Below are positions 46,534-55,856 of a stretch of DNA of 64,000 nt, one piece after another. A program made the position numbers and the translations under genes. Origin of the DNA: Auricularia sp. M13. Taxonomy: Eukaryota > Basidiomycota > Agaricomycetes > Auriculariales > Auriculariaceae. A model generated the notes under the pieces. It did not search any database, was not told where the DNA came from, and saw nothing but the letters and a program-made list of their open reading frames with translations. How positions within the stretch are numbered: position 1 is the stretch's first letter; the number at the start of each line of letters is the position of its first letter. Location: positions 7,130,001-7,194,000 of the forward strand of contig CM073193.1 in the NCBI GenBank assembly GCA_037042915.1, written 5' to 3'.

Positions 46534-48848
46534 TCAGTCGAGGTCATCGATCTGCAAGGTTTGTCAGCAGTCAGATCTCAGGAGGCGCAGATAGTAGCTA
46601 GCTCTCTTACCGAGCGAGGACCGCGACTGCCTCGGCCACGACTGCCTCCACGGCCACGGCTGCCTCCACGGTTCTGGCTGTCGCCGTGCTTCCTCTTGCT
46701 GTTGGGGGTGCGGCCGCGACCGCGACTACCTCCGCGGCCGTTGCTGTCGCCGTGGCGGCGAGCCTCGAGCTGCTGGATCGTGAGATTCCGAGTAGCCACG
46801 GCGGGGGAAAATGGAAAACGTACATCACGACGGCTGCCAGGAGTGCGTCCACGTCCGCGGCTGCCTCCGCGGCTACCGCTGTCGCCGTGGCGGCGGGCTT
46901 CAAGCTTTTGTATCGTGAGTTTCAGTTCTGCCAGCGTGGGAAATGCGCGAAGTGCCGACGTACATCGCGCCTGCTGCCGGGGGTGCGGCCGCGGCCGCGA
47001 CTGCCATTCGAATTGCCGTGGCGGCGAGCCTCGAGCTATGAGGATGATGAGACTGCATTGAGCAAAGCGGATAAAGAGACGCACATCACGCTTCGAACCC
47101 GGAGTGCGTCCACGACCGCGACTTCCGTTCGAGTTGCCGTGGCGGCGAGCCTCCAGGTCACGCTTGCTTCCAGGAGTGCGGCCACGTCCGCGGCTGCCGT
47201 TAGAATCTCCATGGCGGCGCGCCTCGAGATCGCGCTTGCTGCCTGGGGTGCGACCGCGACCGCGACTCCCGTTGGAGTTGCCGTGGCGGCGGGCCTCGAG
47301 GTCGCGCTTGCTTCCAGGAGTGCGGCCGCGACCGCGGCTGCCATTCGAATCTCCATGGCGCCGAGCCTCGAGATCGCGCTTGCTGCCTGGGGTGCGGCCG
47401 CGACCGCGGCTACTGTTGGAGTTGCCGTTGGCGGGTTGTCGCGCTTGTGGCGCGTCCGGGCCGTTAGAATCTCCGTGGCGGCGCGATGATATAAAAACTC
47501 AGCATGCACTCGACGGTGCGAGAGAGATGCTTACGTCGCGCTTGCTACCTGGGGTGCGGCCCCGACCGCGACTCCCGTTGGAGTTGCCGTGGCGGCGAGC
47601 CTCAAGGTCACGCTTGCTTCCAGGAGTGCGGCCGCGTCCGCGGCTGCCGTTCGAATCTCCATGGCGCCGAGCCTCGAGATCGCGCTTGCTACCTGGGGTG
47701 CGACCGCGACCGCGGCTGCCATTCGAATTTCCGTGGCGACGCGCCTCGAGCTAGCAAAATAGTCAGACATGCACTGCAGAACATGAAATCAATAGCTAAT
47801 TATTCACCTCGCGCTTGCTGCCTGGGGTGCGGCCGCGACCACGACTTCCGTTAGAATCGCCGTGGCGGCGGCCTCGAGATCACGCTTGCTTCCAGGAGTG
47901 CGGCCGCGACCGCGACTGCCGTTAGAATCTCCGTGGCGGCGCGCCTCAAGCTGATATAGAAAAACTCAGCATGCACTCGACGGTGCGAGAGAGATTCTTA
48001 CGTCGCGCTTGCTACCTGGGGTGCGGCCCCGACCGCGACTTCCGTTTGAGTCGCCGTGGCGGCGAGCTTCAAGGTCACGCTTGCTTCCAGGAGTGCGACC
48101 GCGTCCGCGACTGCCGTTAGAATCTCCGTGGCGGCGCGCTTCTAGGTCACGCTTGGATCCTGGGGTGCGACCGCGGCCGCGGCTGCCATTGCTATCCCCG
48201 TGCCGGCGAGCCTCAAGCTATCGGTCTTTCAACGTCATCCTCACTATTGACAGAGAACATTACTCACGTCCCGCTTAGAGCCAGGGGTGCGGCCACGCCC
48301 GCGACTGCCGTTGGAGTCACCGTGACGGCGTGCCTCAAGCTGGTCCATGATCAGCGCCTACATATCCCCATGGTCAATGTCACGGTTCCTCACCTCCCGC
48401 TTGCTTCCTGGAGTACGGCCACGGCTTCCACCGCGCCCCCTGCTGCCTCCACGGCCACGACTATCGCCGTGGCGGCGGGCCTCAATCTAAATGATGCAAA
48501 GTCCAAGTGCTTAGTTGAAGGCGAGCAACACTGGCAAAGAAGGAAACTCACAAGTTCCCTGGGCGTGGGGTTCCTGCCACGAGCCTGAGAGGGCGATTAA
48601 TCTGCGACTTTTGCGAAGCCGCAACTCTACGCACGACTGTCTCAACGACGTGCACCTGGATTGTATGAGAGAATGCAGACGTTGAAGCGCCAAACAAAAC
48701 ACTCACCTCGTTCACGCTGCGGCGTGCGTCGATCTAAGAAGCAAATGTCAGCAAGTCTTCGAGCTGCAAGAAGAATACATACAGCCAGCCCGTGGGTGCC
48801 AGCAACGAGGCCGATCAAGAGGATAGCGAAATTCTTGGAAAGCTGCAT
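46534..48848 (-). CDS. Secreted tandem-repeat protein with dibasic (KEX2-type) sites, candidate processed-peptide precursor
   Basis: Exon 1 encodes the signal peptide MQLSKNFAILLIGLVAGTHG followed by LA. A 49-bp intron joins it to IDARRSVNE, then short exons (ARGRNPTPREL). About 19 units of roughly 24 residues follow: LEARRHG(D/N)SNGSRGRG, then RTPGSKRD. Each unit is bounded by RR and KR, so kexin would free a 16-residue peptide from H to S and discard the spacer DLEA. The last exon ends RS-IDDLD. Every intron I could read is phase 0, which suits exon duplication. Two defects: the unit at 47870 lacks one base (GCCCGC reduced to GCCGC), and the splice acceptor at about 47477 is lost. I recognise no homologue by name; it belongs architecturally with kexin-processed repeat proteins. 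A nucleic-acid-binding RG-rich protein is excluded if the signal peptide is real. Confidence 0.75.
46620..48490 (-). repeat. Coding tandem repeat, 72-bp unit, about 19 copies interrupted by introns
   Basis: Contiguous perfect-length 72-bp units are seen at 47090-47376 (four), 47537-47752 (three), 47815-47950 (two) and 48016-48225 (three). Single or longer units sit near 46640-46720, 46725-46785, 46820-46900, 46960-47030, 47377-47477, 48270-48345 and 48395-48480. Units with HGNS and HGDS alternate in parts, together with alternating synonymous codons (CCAGGCAGC against CCTGGAAGC), implying a 144-bp higher-order unit. Outer copies are longer or more divergent (SRGRGGSRGRGG). Confidence 0.9.
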
Positions 48849-48920
48849 GACTGCTATTGACTGTGGAGTCCAAGTGCTGCGAAGGCGCTGTGGTGACTGA
48901 GATGTCCAGCTGCCTGCAGT

Positions 48921-48929
48921 CTTTTATAC
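48921..48929 (-). promoter_or_regulatory. TATA box of the secreted repeat-protein gene
   Basis: On the minus strand GGGGTATAAAAGACTGC lies about 75-80 bp upstream of the ATG at 48848. It is a strong consensus TATA box, as often found before strongly induced secreted-protein genes. Confidence 0.65.
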
Positions 48930-48934
48930 CCCTG

Positions 48935-49689
48935 GACAAGGCCTTTCGACCGCGGTCGAAATTACGGGAGCTCTCGTCGTGCTCTCTACCCGGGAGAGTG
49001 GATATCCATGCGACCGGGTACTCGATGAACGGTAACCAATGGTAGGTTCAATATAGCACTGCAGCGGGTAGGATGCTGTGGTATGGGCACCCGCAGCACC
49101 GGCTATCGAGTTCCCGTGTGAATATCCTGGACCCGAGGTGAAGGAGACTTTCAGTATGCGTAAACATCCAGTCCCGTGGTCGCGTGCAGATCAAACTGCT
49201 GCAAATGAACTGTGGCCGAAAGCTCGCAGAAATTGTCGGAACCCAACAGTAACTGGCGCCCAGCGCGCGAACAAATCTTGGGCATCACTTGCACACCCGA
49301 ATGCCTTGTCGGAATGGGGTGTTCCGCCTCATCGTATTGGCATCCGTGAAGAACATTCGAGCAACGGAGACTTTGATGCAGCCTGAATCAACCATACTGG
49401 ACCCAATGTTGATGCGATGGCGCAAAGACTCAGAGCCATGACAGCCAGAGTGACAAGTTCAACCAATGATCCACGTTGGTAGCAGTCGGTATGTCCATCC
49501 CGAAATACCGGGCTGGGCATGGCCCACAGAGCACGCTATTGGAGTGGCAGATGTATCTATCCCGCAGCAATGGAAACAATTGCGAAGATGCCTGCAGACC
49601 TGGACAGCAATGAAATTACCACGTTCGACAACATAGCCACAGTCCGGGGTCTGTCGCAGAATGGAGGAAGCATGTCATCTTTGCAGGGC
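48935..49689. other. Intergenic, about 750 bp
   Basis: This contains the upstream region of the repeat-protein gene and the 3' flank of the ABZ2-like gene. No coding-like frame or repeat was seen. Confidence 0.5.
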
Positions 49690-50536
49690 CTATTCCGCAG
49701 AAGACCCGCTGGGCCGTTCGACTCTGCCGAGTTGCACAATGTGCCACGAGTTCGTGAGCAAGACAAGTTCGCCATCGCGGATATCATCACGAAGGATCGT
49801 TCCTTCTACGATGCGCCCCTGCTCAAGCAGCCAACGACGGACCGTGCCAGGCAGTCCTCCAGAGGACAGGCTAGGTGTAACCCATCGCCCACCGCGCCAG
49901 AATGAAACGTTTGTAACGCTTCCTTCTGTGACCTCGCCGTTCTCGTTGAACAAGATGACCTCGCGCAGTTCACCGCGAGTTTTTATGCCGGCTCGCTCGC
50001 GCGCGGCATTGTAATGCACTCGACGCGTCGTTTTGTTTCGAGTAAAGGCGCTGGAGGGTGTAGGAACAGTGTCTACCATGACTCTATAGAGCGAGCCCGC
50101 GTTCGTTATAGGATCGGTAGAGGGATTGAAAGTCGACAAGGCTAGAAGATCATCATGCGGCCATTGGATAGGATCGAATGATTGAGCAGCAAGTTTCCCG
50201 TCCTTGCTGAGCGTAACACGAAGCTGTCGGTTGGTCAGTCGAGCGCGAGCACCATCAAGCGACAGGACATACCAGGACAGGGCCGTCGTGAGCGCCTCCA
50301 TTGTGCGTTTTCACTGCGCGCAGACACACATCCCGGAAGCGGTTTGCGCCTTCCGGACCAGAAATGGCCGTCAAGGCGTCCGGCCACGAGAAAGCAGCCG
50401 CTGCGTCGCGGAGGCGGTCTACATGGAAGCTTTCAAGGCTCCAAGCAGAGCCTGCTGTCCAGAACGCATCGGAAAGGGAAGGGTCGTATCGCAAGGAGGT
50501 AAAGAGGTCGTAGGAGCCGTTGCTCGTCGACGACAT
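49690..50536 (-). CDS. Aminotransferase class IV, 4-amino-4-deoxychorismate lyase-like (ABZ2)
   Basis: This PLP enzyme, if ABZ2, releases p-aminobenzoate for folate synthesis. Exon 1 gives MSSTSNGSYDLFTSLRYDP, then SLESFHVDRLRDAAAAFSWP. An intron (GTATGT to CGACAG) joins GPVL to LRVTLSKDGKLAAQSFDPIQW. The PLP-lysine region is TRNKTTRRVHYNAARERAG, and the phosphate/cofactor region is ILFNENGEVTEGSVTNVSFWRGGRW with the class IV Glu and Asn. The end TLLxN-like block is ELVLLTNSWHIVQLGRV. Length about 266 residues, two exons. A branched-chain or D-amino-acid transaminase is a weaker alternative, given the short fungal ABZ2-like form. Confidence 0.82.
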
Positions 50537-50651
50537 GGTGGTACGAGCACTTGCCGGGCATCATTGCGTGCGCTGACTAAGGGCTGAATCACGTCTCCAC
50601 ACTCCGCAGCTCCGACCGAACTCGCCAACACGACTCGGGCTGTGGTGTACG

Positions 50652-50813
50652 ATGAGCAACGACAACAACAGGTCCACATCTGCTCCTAACGATTCAAAGG
50701 ACCCAGTCGAGAAACGCGAGGTGCAAATCTCGGACGAAGGCAGTTCCAAAGAGTTAGCACCATGCGACCCGGACATCGAGCTCGACGCAGATGAATCACT
50801 GATGTGTGATTAA
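50652..50813 (+). CDS. Small acidic ORF, 53 residues
   Basis: An ATG at 50652 opens MSNDNNRSTSAPNDSKDPVE and closes at TAA 50811-50813 after DADESLMCD. It is rich in Asp, Ser and Glu, has no Cys pair or membrane helix, and its third codon positions are GC-biased as in neighbouring genes. It diverges from the ABZ2-like gene with 115 bp between starts. It may be a real small gene, a 5' exon of a longer one, or chance. Confidence 0.3.
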   Translation: MSNDNNRSTSAPNDSKDPVEKREVQISDEGSSKELAPCDPDIELDADESLMCD

Positions 50814-51335
50814 GGCGACGACGACGACTACAACATGGAGACGAGGTTCCTGGACATGGAGGAAACCGTACCGCTGTGCTGTGCACTACGCGATAGAAGA
50901 TATATGTGAGTGCAGTGTACGCGATAGAAGATATGTGAGTGCGTTTTGAGCGTTAGCATCCCTAGCCAGATACGAGAATATGACCTCCAGACGCCGTAGC
51001 ACAATCAATCGAGCACCCGAAAGCCAGACAACGAAGCACAGCCGCTAGATAACTAGGAAAGTGGAATGAAGGTCGTCGGACGCGATGATTGAAGCCGAGC
51101 AGGAAGGCTCGTCCGATGGAGAAGACGAGAACACGGGAAGAGCACAGTCTTGGAGCTTGAATGTTGACGGGAGGTTGGCGGGGGTTTGATACCAAGAGGG
51201 ACGAGGTCAAGTTGTCTTTGAAGTCCGACCCAACCAGCGCGTGCTCATTGCGTGATGATCGGGACAACCAGGTTAGCCAGTCAGTTTGTGTCAACCTCGC
51301 CCTATGCTGAGACCTATAGCTAAGATAGCTCTATA

Positions 51336-51504
51336 ATGGACGATACGGTATCCCACGCTCACAAACAAAAGCAGAGCAACAGTTTGACGGCCCTGCTAAC
51401 TCGGATGATTACTTGCAATGGGTTTGATCCCGGCAATCCACCGGCAACTTGTCACGCAGGAACTAAACATCGCCGTGTGCAGACAGGTCCAGCAGGCGCT
51501 GACC

Positions 51505-51538
<34 letters not shown>

Positions 51539-51767
51539 AGATGACGACTTTATCGCCGATAAGCCGGTAAAGAAATCCCAGTTGCCGCCGTCCAAGACTG
51601 CCGCTGCTGCTAAACGGACGCGGGAAGAGGACGACGGAGATGACGACTTTATCGCCGATAAACCGGTAAAGAAATCCCAGTTGCCGCCGTCCAAGACTGC
51701 CGCTGCTGCTAAACGGACGCGGGAAGAGGACGACCCAGAGCCGGCGCGGAAGAAAGTCAAGGAATAA
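51336..51767 (+). CDS. Short acidic/basic protein or gene fragment with internal duplication
   Basis: The useful part is an Asp run (about 51508-51540, GAC repeats) followed by GDDDFIADKPVKKSQLPPSK and TAAAAKRTREED, which occurs twice in tandem. It ends PEPARKKVKE. This resembles the acidic plus Lys-rich nuclear-localisation tail found at the C-terminus of large nuclear proteins, but the upstream frame is not protein-like, so it may be a duplicated tail without its body. An acceptor at about 51497 (CAGCAG) could attach it to an unseen exon. No named family. Confidence 0.4.
51531..51734 (+). repeat. 99-bp tandem duplication
   Basis: Two copies of 99 bp, 51531-51629 and 51630-51728, plus six more matching bases, appear to differ by a single third-position base (AAG versus AAA in the codon before CCG). 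The near-identity marks a recent duplication. It keeps the reading frame (33 codons). Confidence 0.9.
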
Positions 51768-51965
51768 TGACCTTACGAAGGTTAGCACACACCATACTTC
51801 AGTTGTGCAACGGATTGACATTACTTGGTAGTGGAGGTGTACATCATCCTGTATCTCGCTCTGTTCTGCTTTCTGTCGCTTTATTATTACCTGGCGCGCT
51901 CTGCGGCTTGCGCATCCGGCGCCGGTAAGAGCCGTCCAGGCGCCTCTCAGCGGGCCGTTGCCAAC

Positions 51966-53495
51966 ATGCTTGCTGTAGTCGGCACTGTTGTTCATACGCC
52001 TGCGCTCAAAGACATCGAAATCCTGCACGATCGTCTCATCTGCGTCGACGATGAAGGCTTCATAACTGCCATTCACCATCGCGATGACGCCGCCGCACAA
52101 TCCTATCTCGAAACCTGTCCTGGCTCTGTCACGACGTTACCTCCTGGCAGTTTCCTTATCCCGACGTTCGCAGACCTACATCTACACGCGCCGCAGTTTA
52201 TGTACCTGGGCACCGGTCTTCATCTACCTCTCATGCAATGGTTGGATGAATATGCTTATCGTGCCGAAGAAACGCTTGATTCGGATCCATCGCTGGCACG
52301 TTCGGTGTACTCCAGGCTGGCTGAAAGACTCGTCAGTCTTGGGACCGGTGTAGCGCTGCTATTCGGAACGATCAGACCAGAGACTAAGTGCGTCTGATGC
52401 GCCCTGTTCTACGACATTGGGGGTATTGAACTCGATACAAAGTCTCATCCTAGCGGAGGAATTCCAGGCGGCAGGCCTCAGAGCCGTGGTAGGCAAGCTC
52501 TCAATGGATATTTCCAGCCGGCCAACCTATGTCGAACCGTCCGCTCAGGAAGCGAGCGAGGCCGCCAGGTCTTTCATCATGGATTGCAAAGCTTTGGTGG
52601 CCCATCTTGCACCGCATGAGCGACTGGTAGCGCCTGCTATCACGCCTCGCTTTGTACCAACGTGCTCGGACGCCCTCTTGCAGCAACTCGGCTCTCTTGC
52701 GCGAGAGACAGGCGTCGTGGTACAAAGCCATCTCGCTGAGGCGCACGATCAAGTCAAATGGGTCCAAGCTACCCGAGGGAAAGACGACATGGATGTATTC
52801 GACGAGGTATGCTCTGGTAACACCGGCTACGTCAAATTTTTCCCAGCTGACATGAATGAGTGTAGCATAGACTGCTGACGGACCGTACGGTGCAGGCCCA
52901 CTGTACATTCCTCACGCCCGCCGAGTTGCAACGGTTCTCCGCAGCGGGTAGCAAGATCTCCCATTGCCCGCTGTCAAACGCATACTTCAGTGCAGAGCAG
53001 CTACCCCTTCGCGAAGCCCTGGACCTCAATATCGACGTCGGGCTCGGTAGCGACTGTGCTGGCGGTTACTCTCTTGACATCATGAACGCGATGCGCATGG
53101 CCGTCTCCACATCACGAATCCGCGAGGGAAAGCGCGTACTGATGTCCAGCAACGAGACCAACGGGCGTGGAGCCCCCGTCTCAATTGATTGGAAGGAGGC
53201 GCTCTATCTTGCGACCCGTGGCGGAGCGAAAGCCCTCGGTTTGTCGACCGGCAGCTTCACAGTCGGAGCACCTTTCGACGCGCAAGCCAGTGGGTGAGCT
53301 CCAGTGAATGCAATTGGTGTACTCATCCAAGCTCCAGTCCACGTACACGACGAGAACGGCCGCGGAGTGGGACCTTTAGACTTCTTTGTCCCCCCTCCCG
53401 AAAAAATGGAAGAAGAAACGGTGGAGAAGTGGTGGTGCTTGGGGAACGACCTCAATCGCATCGGGGTATGGGTACAAGGCAGGCGACTGCTTTGA
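51966..53495 (+). CDS. Guanine deaminase
   Basis: This zinc amidohydrolase converts guanine to xanthine. Start MLAVVGTVVHTPALKDIEIL. Metal motif: FLIPTFADLHLHAPQFMYLGTG (HxH). Then LPLMQWLDEYAYRAEETL, VVQSHLAEAHDQVKWV (His ligand), QAHCTFLTPAELQRF with SHCPLSNAYFS, and the Asp ligand in VDVGLGSDCAGGYSLDIMNAMR (written here with the preceding ID). C-terminus: EKWWCLGNDLNRIGVWVQGRRLL. The frame meets TGA at 53295, but a 48-bp GT-AG intron there joins FDAQA to IHVHDENGRGVG, so no stop is needed. In-frame codons upstream of 51966 look non-coding. It has at least four exons and an intact active site. Confidence 0.9.
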
Positions 53496-55856
53496 TGGGT
53501 GCTCGAGTCGCCACACGCATGATCATCGCGGCACACGGCGGAGGTGAAGAAGGGGTTCTCCGACCATCAAAACTCAGTTAATTAACCCTTGTTTTTGGCG
53601 ATGTGTTCCAGAGTTCGAGATCTCTGTCAGTGCGCTGGCGACCAAAGGCGGCAATGCTATACCTGTTATCGAGCGCTGAGCGCACGCGATCCGGAGTTGG
53701 CCTCTCCGGACAACATAGCTCAAGCAGTACAGTAATCAACATACAACGGCTCCGCGACGTACTGCGATGCTGTGGCCATCGCGACGCGCAGATTTTGCTG
53801 ACACTCGCGTTGGTGTTGTTTCCGCGCAAATTATTCCAGATATAGCACCTGGGGTGCGGACCTGAGTGAAATCTAGTGAGATATTTCATCTCATGAACCC
53901 ATTCTCCGCCGAGGACTATTGAACCCACGTCAAGGATTGCAGGATCAAACCATGTGCCTCGTCTGGAAAGCCCGAGCCGCTAATCTCCAGAGCTATGAAG
54001 GGCCTGAGATGCGGGCAGATGCCGAAATCGCGGCTCCACTGGCCTCCAGGATTTTCAGCACGTGTTGCTTTCTAATTTGCAGAGGCGGTACCTCTCCGAA
54101 TCCTGAAGTGCGCTTTGGGGACGCTGCCGATTCTGCCCTAGTATTATCCCTGACATGTACGCAGGACTAATGTCAACGCTGAGATCTGAGATACGGCAAC
54201 AACGCTCTCAGCAGTCTCCGTGCCTTCTTTAACGCCCGCCCGGGTGCCCGTGGCTTTGCGGACGGCCACACTGCCTTCTTCAGCTTCCCATCGATGCCTT
54301 CCCTCCTCTCCCATCTCCGCCGCCGCCGCCGCTGCCGAAAGCGATCCACGTCAGCTGGCCACCATTGTGTTTCTTCGAGCGCCCATTCTAGGGCCGGTTC
54401 AGTCACTCAATCGTCGACGACCTATGCAGCCACCACCGGGAGCATATCAGATAATCGACCCATCACGCTTCCGAACCACGATGCACTTGCAGCCGCCGGA
54501 GATTGCATGCACAGTGAGTGGTTCGATCACATCAGCTCGATCGGGCGCGGTCGTGTGGCGCGCTTCAATTGCCGGCTATTATCCCACGACTTTCCAGCAT
54601 TTCACTGGTATGTAAAATAGATCATGTATAGCGTCTGCGGCTAATGTACATTGCGGTTCAAATAAATGACTGAATGCCGAGCCGGGATCTTTTCAAAGGT
54701 GCGATCTCTTGTAGAATGAATTCAACAGTTGAAAAAGGGCAAGGGCTACTTGAAATATAGGACAGTGATAACGGCATTAGCTTTGAGATAGAAGACCTTT
54801 CATTAGAATCTCAGAGCCCCATTTCCAAGGACGGCACAGTGACAATGATCGTCACTACGAGTCCCGCAATTCCTCGCCCGGAAAATCCATAGACCGGCCT
54901 TCTCTCGAAGCTACGAAGGGTGGGTGGTGGCAAGAGTCATGTTGGATTATATAAGAAGAAGGAAAGACGGCATTCGCAGGCGCCAAACCGATGTGTACAA
55001 GATTCGCGAGCCGGACGTTGTCGCGAGGGGGTTTTGATACTCGAACGTGTGAAATGACAACACGTCGACGCCGACCCACCGCGGGACATCCTCAGATCTG
55101 TGTGGGCGTGATGCAGACCCTGCTGTGCGTGATGACGCCTCGTCAAGGCGTCACGAGTCCCCAAACTTTTAAAACCGTGTCGACGACCACGCACGCGAGA
55201 GAGAGACTTTCAGCGCTTTTCGTCGCTGTACAGACCCATCACCGCGCGTGAAGGCAAGGTAATAAGGGATAGGACTCATGGACGGAGCCTATGGCAGAGT
55301 TGATGTGCCGATATCGAATTTTTATACATGCCTTTTCGAACTCTAGCGAAGTTGGTATCGCACAGGTCTCAAGCACCCTCAGCACAAGCCGTCGCAGACT
55401 TGGAATTTGCGCTGGGGGTTGATGTATAGAGATAGCCACGTATGGCAACCAAAGGCGTACATGGCTCCGACCGCCACCGACAGCCGTGAACCCATTTCGA
55501 ACTGTCAGGGTTCAGCCACTTGCACGCAATGCCACTGAGACGCCGGATGACGGTGGCTCGATGTCAATGGGAGGCAGCAAATGGCTACACCTTGTACCAT
55601 AGACGTGGAAGATGTACGAAAACACCCAGCGTTTCCAATAATAGTGAGGTATCTGCGAGGGGATGAAGGTATCTGTACATATAGTAGGCTTGCACGGGAT
55701 GTGCTGAGCAAAGTATACTGATGACCGGTTGAAGTAATTGTGAGTGGGGAGAACAAGGAATAGGGTGCAGAGTATGATAGTGACGTAGAGGCTGAGAGTG
55801 CACGAAAGCAAATTAAGAGGGAGAGCGAATAGCAGGGGGTTATAGCAGTAAAGTCA
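53496..55856. other. Gene-poor stretch of 2.36 kb
   Basis: Overlapping frames at 54220-54620 are Arg/Ser/Ala-rich because of a CGC-repeat run (54305-54345) and show no domain. A TATA-like TTATATAAG at 54944-54952 is not followed by a believable gene. A tRNA-like phrase near 53930 does not fold into a cloverleaf by eye. I see nothing else to annotate. Confidence 0.5.

Noticed and set aside
46578-48278. Long plus-strand ORFs and alternative minus frames across the repeat array, rich in Ala, Arg and Pro
   Set aside because: They are shadows of the 72-bp repeat in other frames. Only the minus frame with LEARRHGDSNG has a signal peptide, consistent phase-0 introns and dibasic sites.
46620-48490. 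CRISPR-like array
   Set aside because: The regular repeats are coding, have no unique spacers, and the organism is eukaryotic.
53295-53297. In-frame TGA inside the guanine deaminase gene
   Set aside because: A 48-bp GT-AG intron across it joins FDAQA to IHVHDENGRGVG in frame, so no recoding or pseudogene call is needed.
53890-53970. tRNA-like GGTTCAA phrase on the minus strand
   Set aside because: No acceptor, D or anticodon arm can be paired around it by eye.
54944-54952. TATA box at 54.9 kb as evidence for a gene
   Set aside because: No believable coding sequence follows on either strand.
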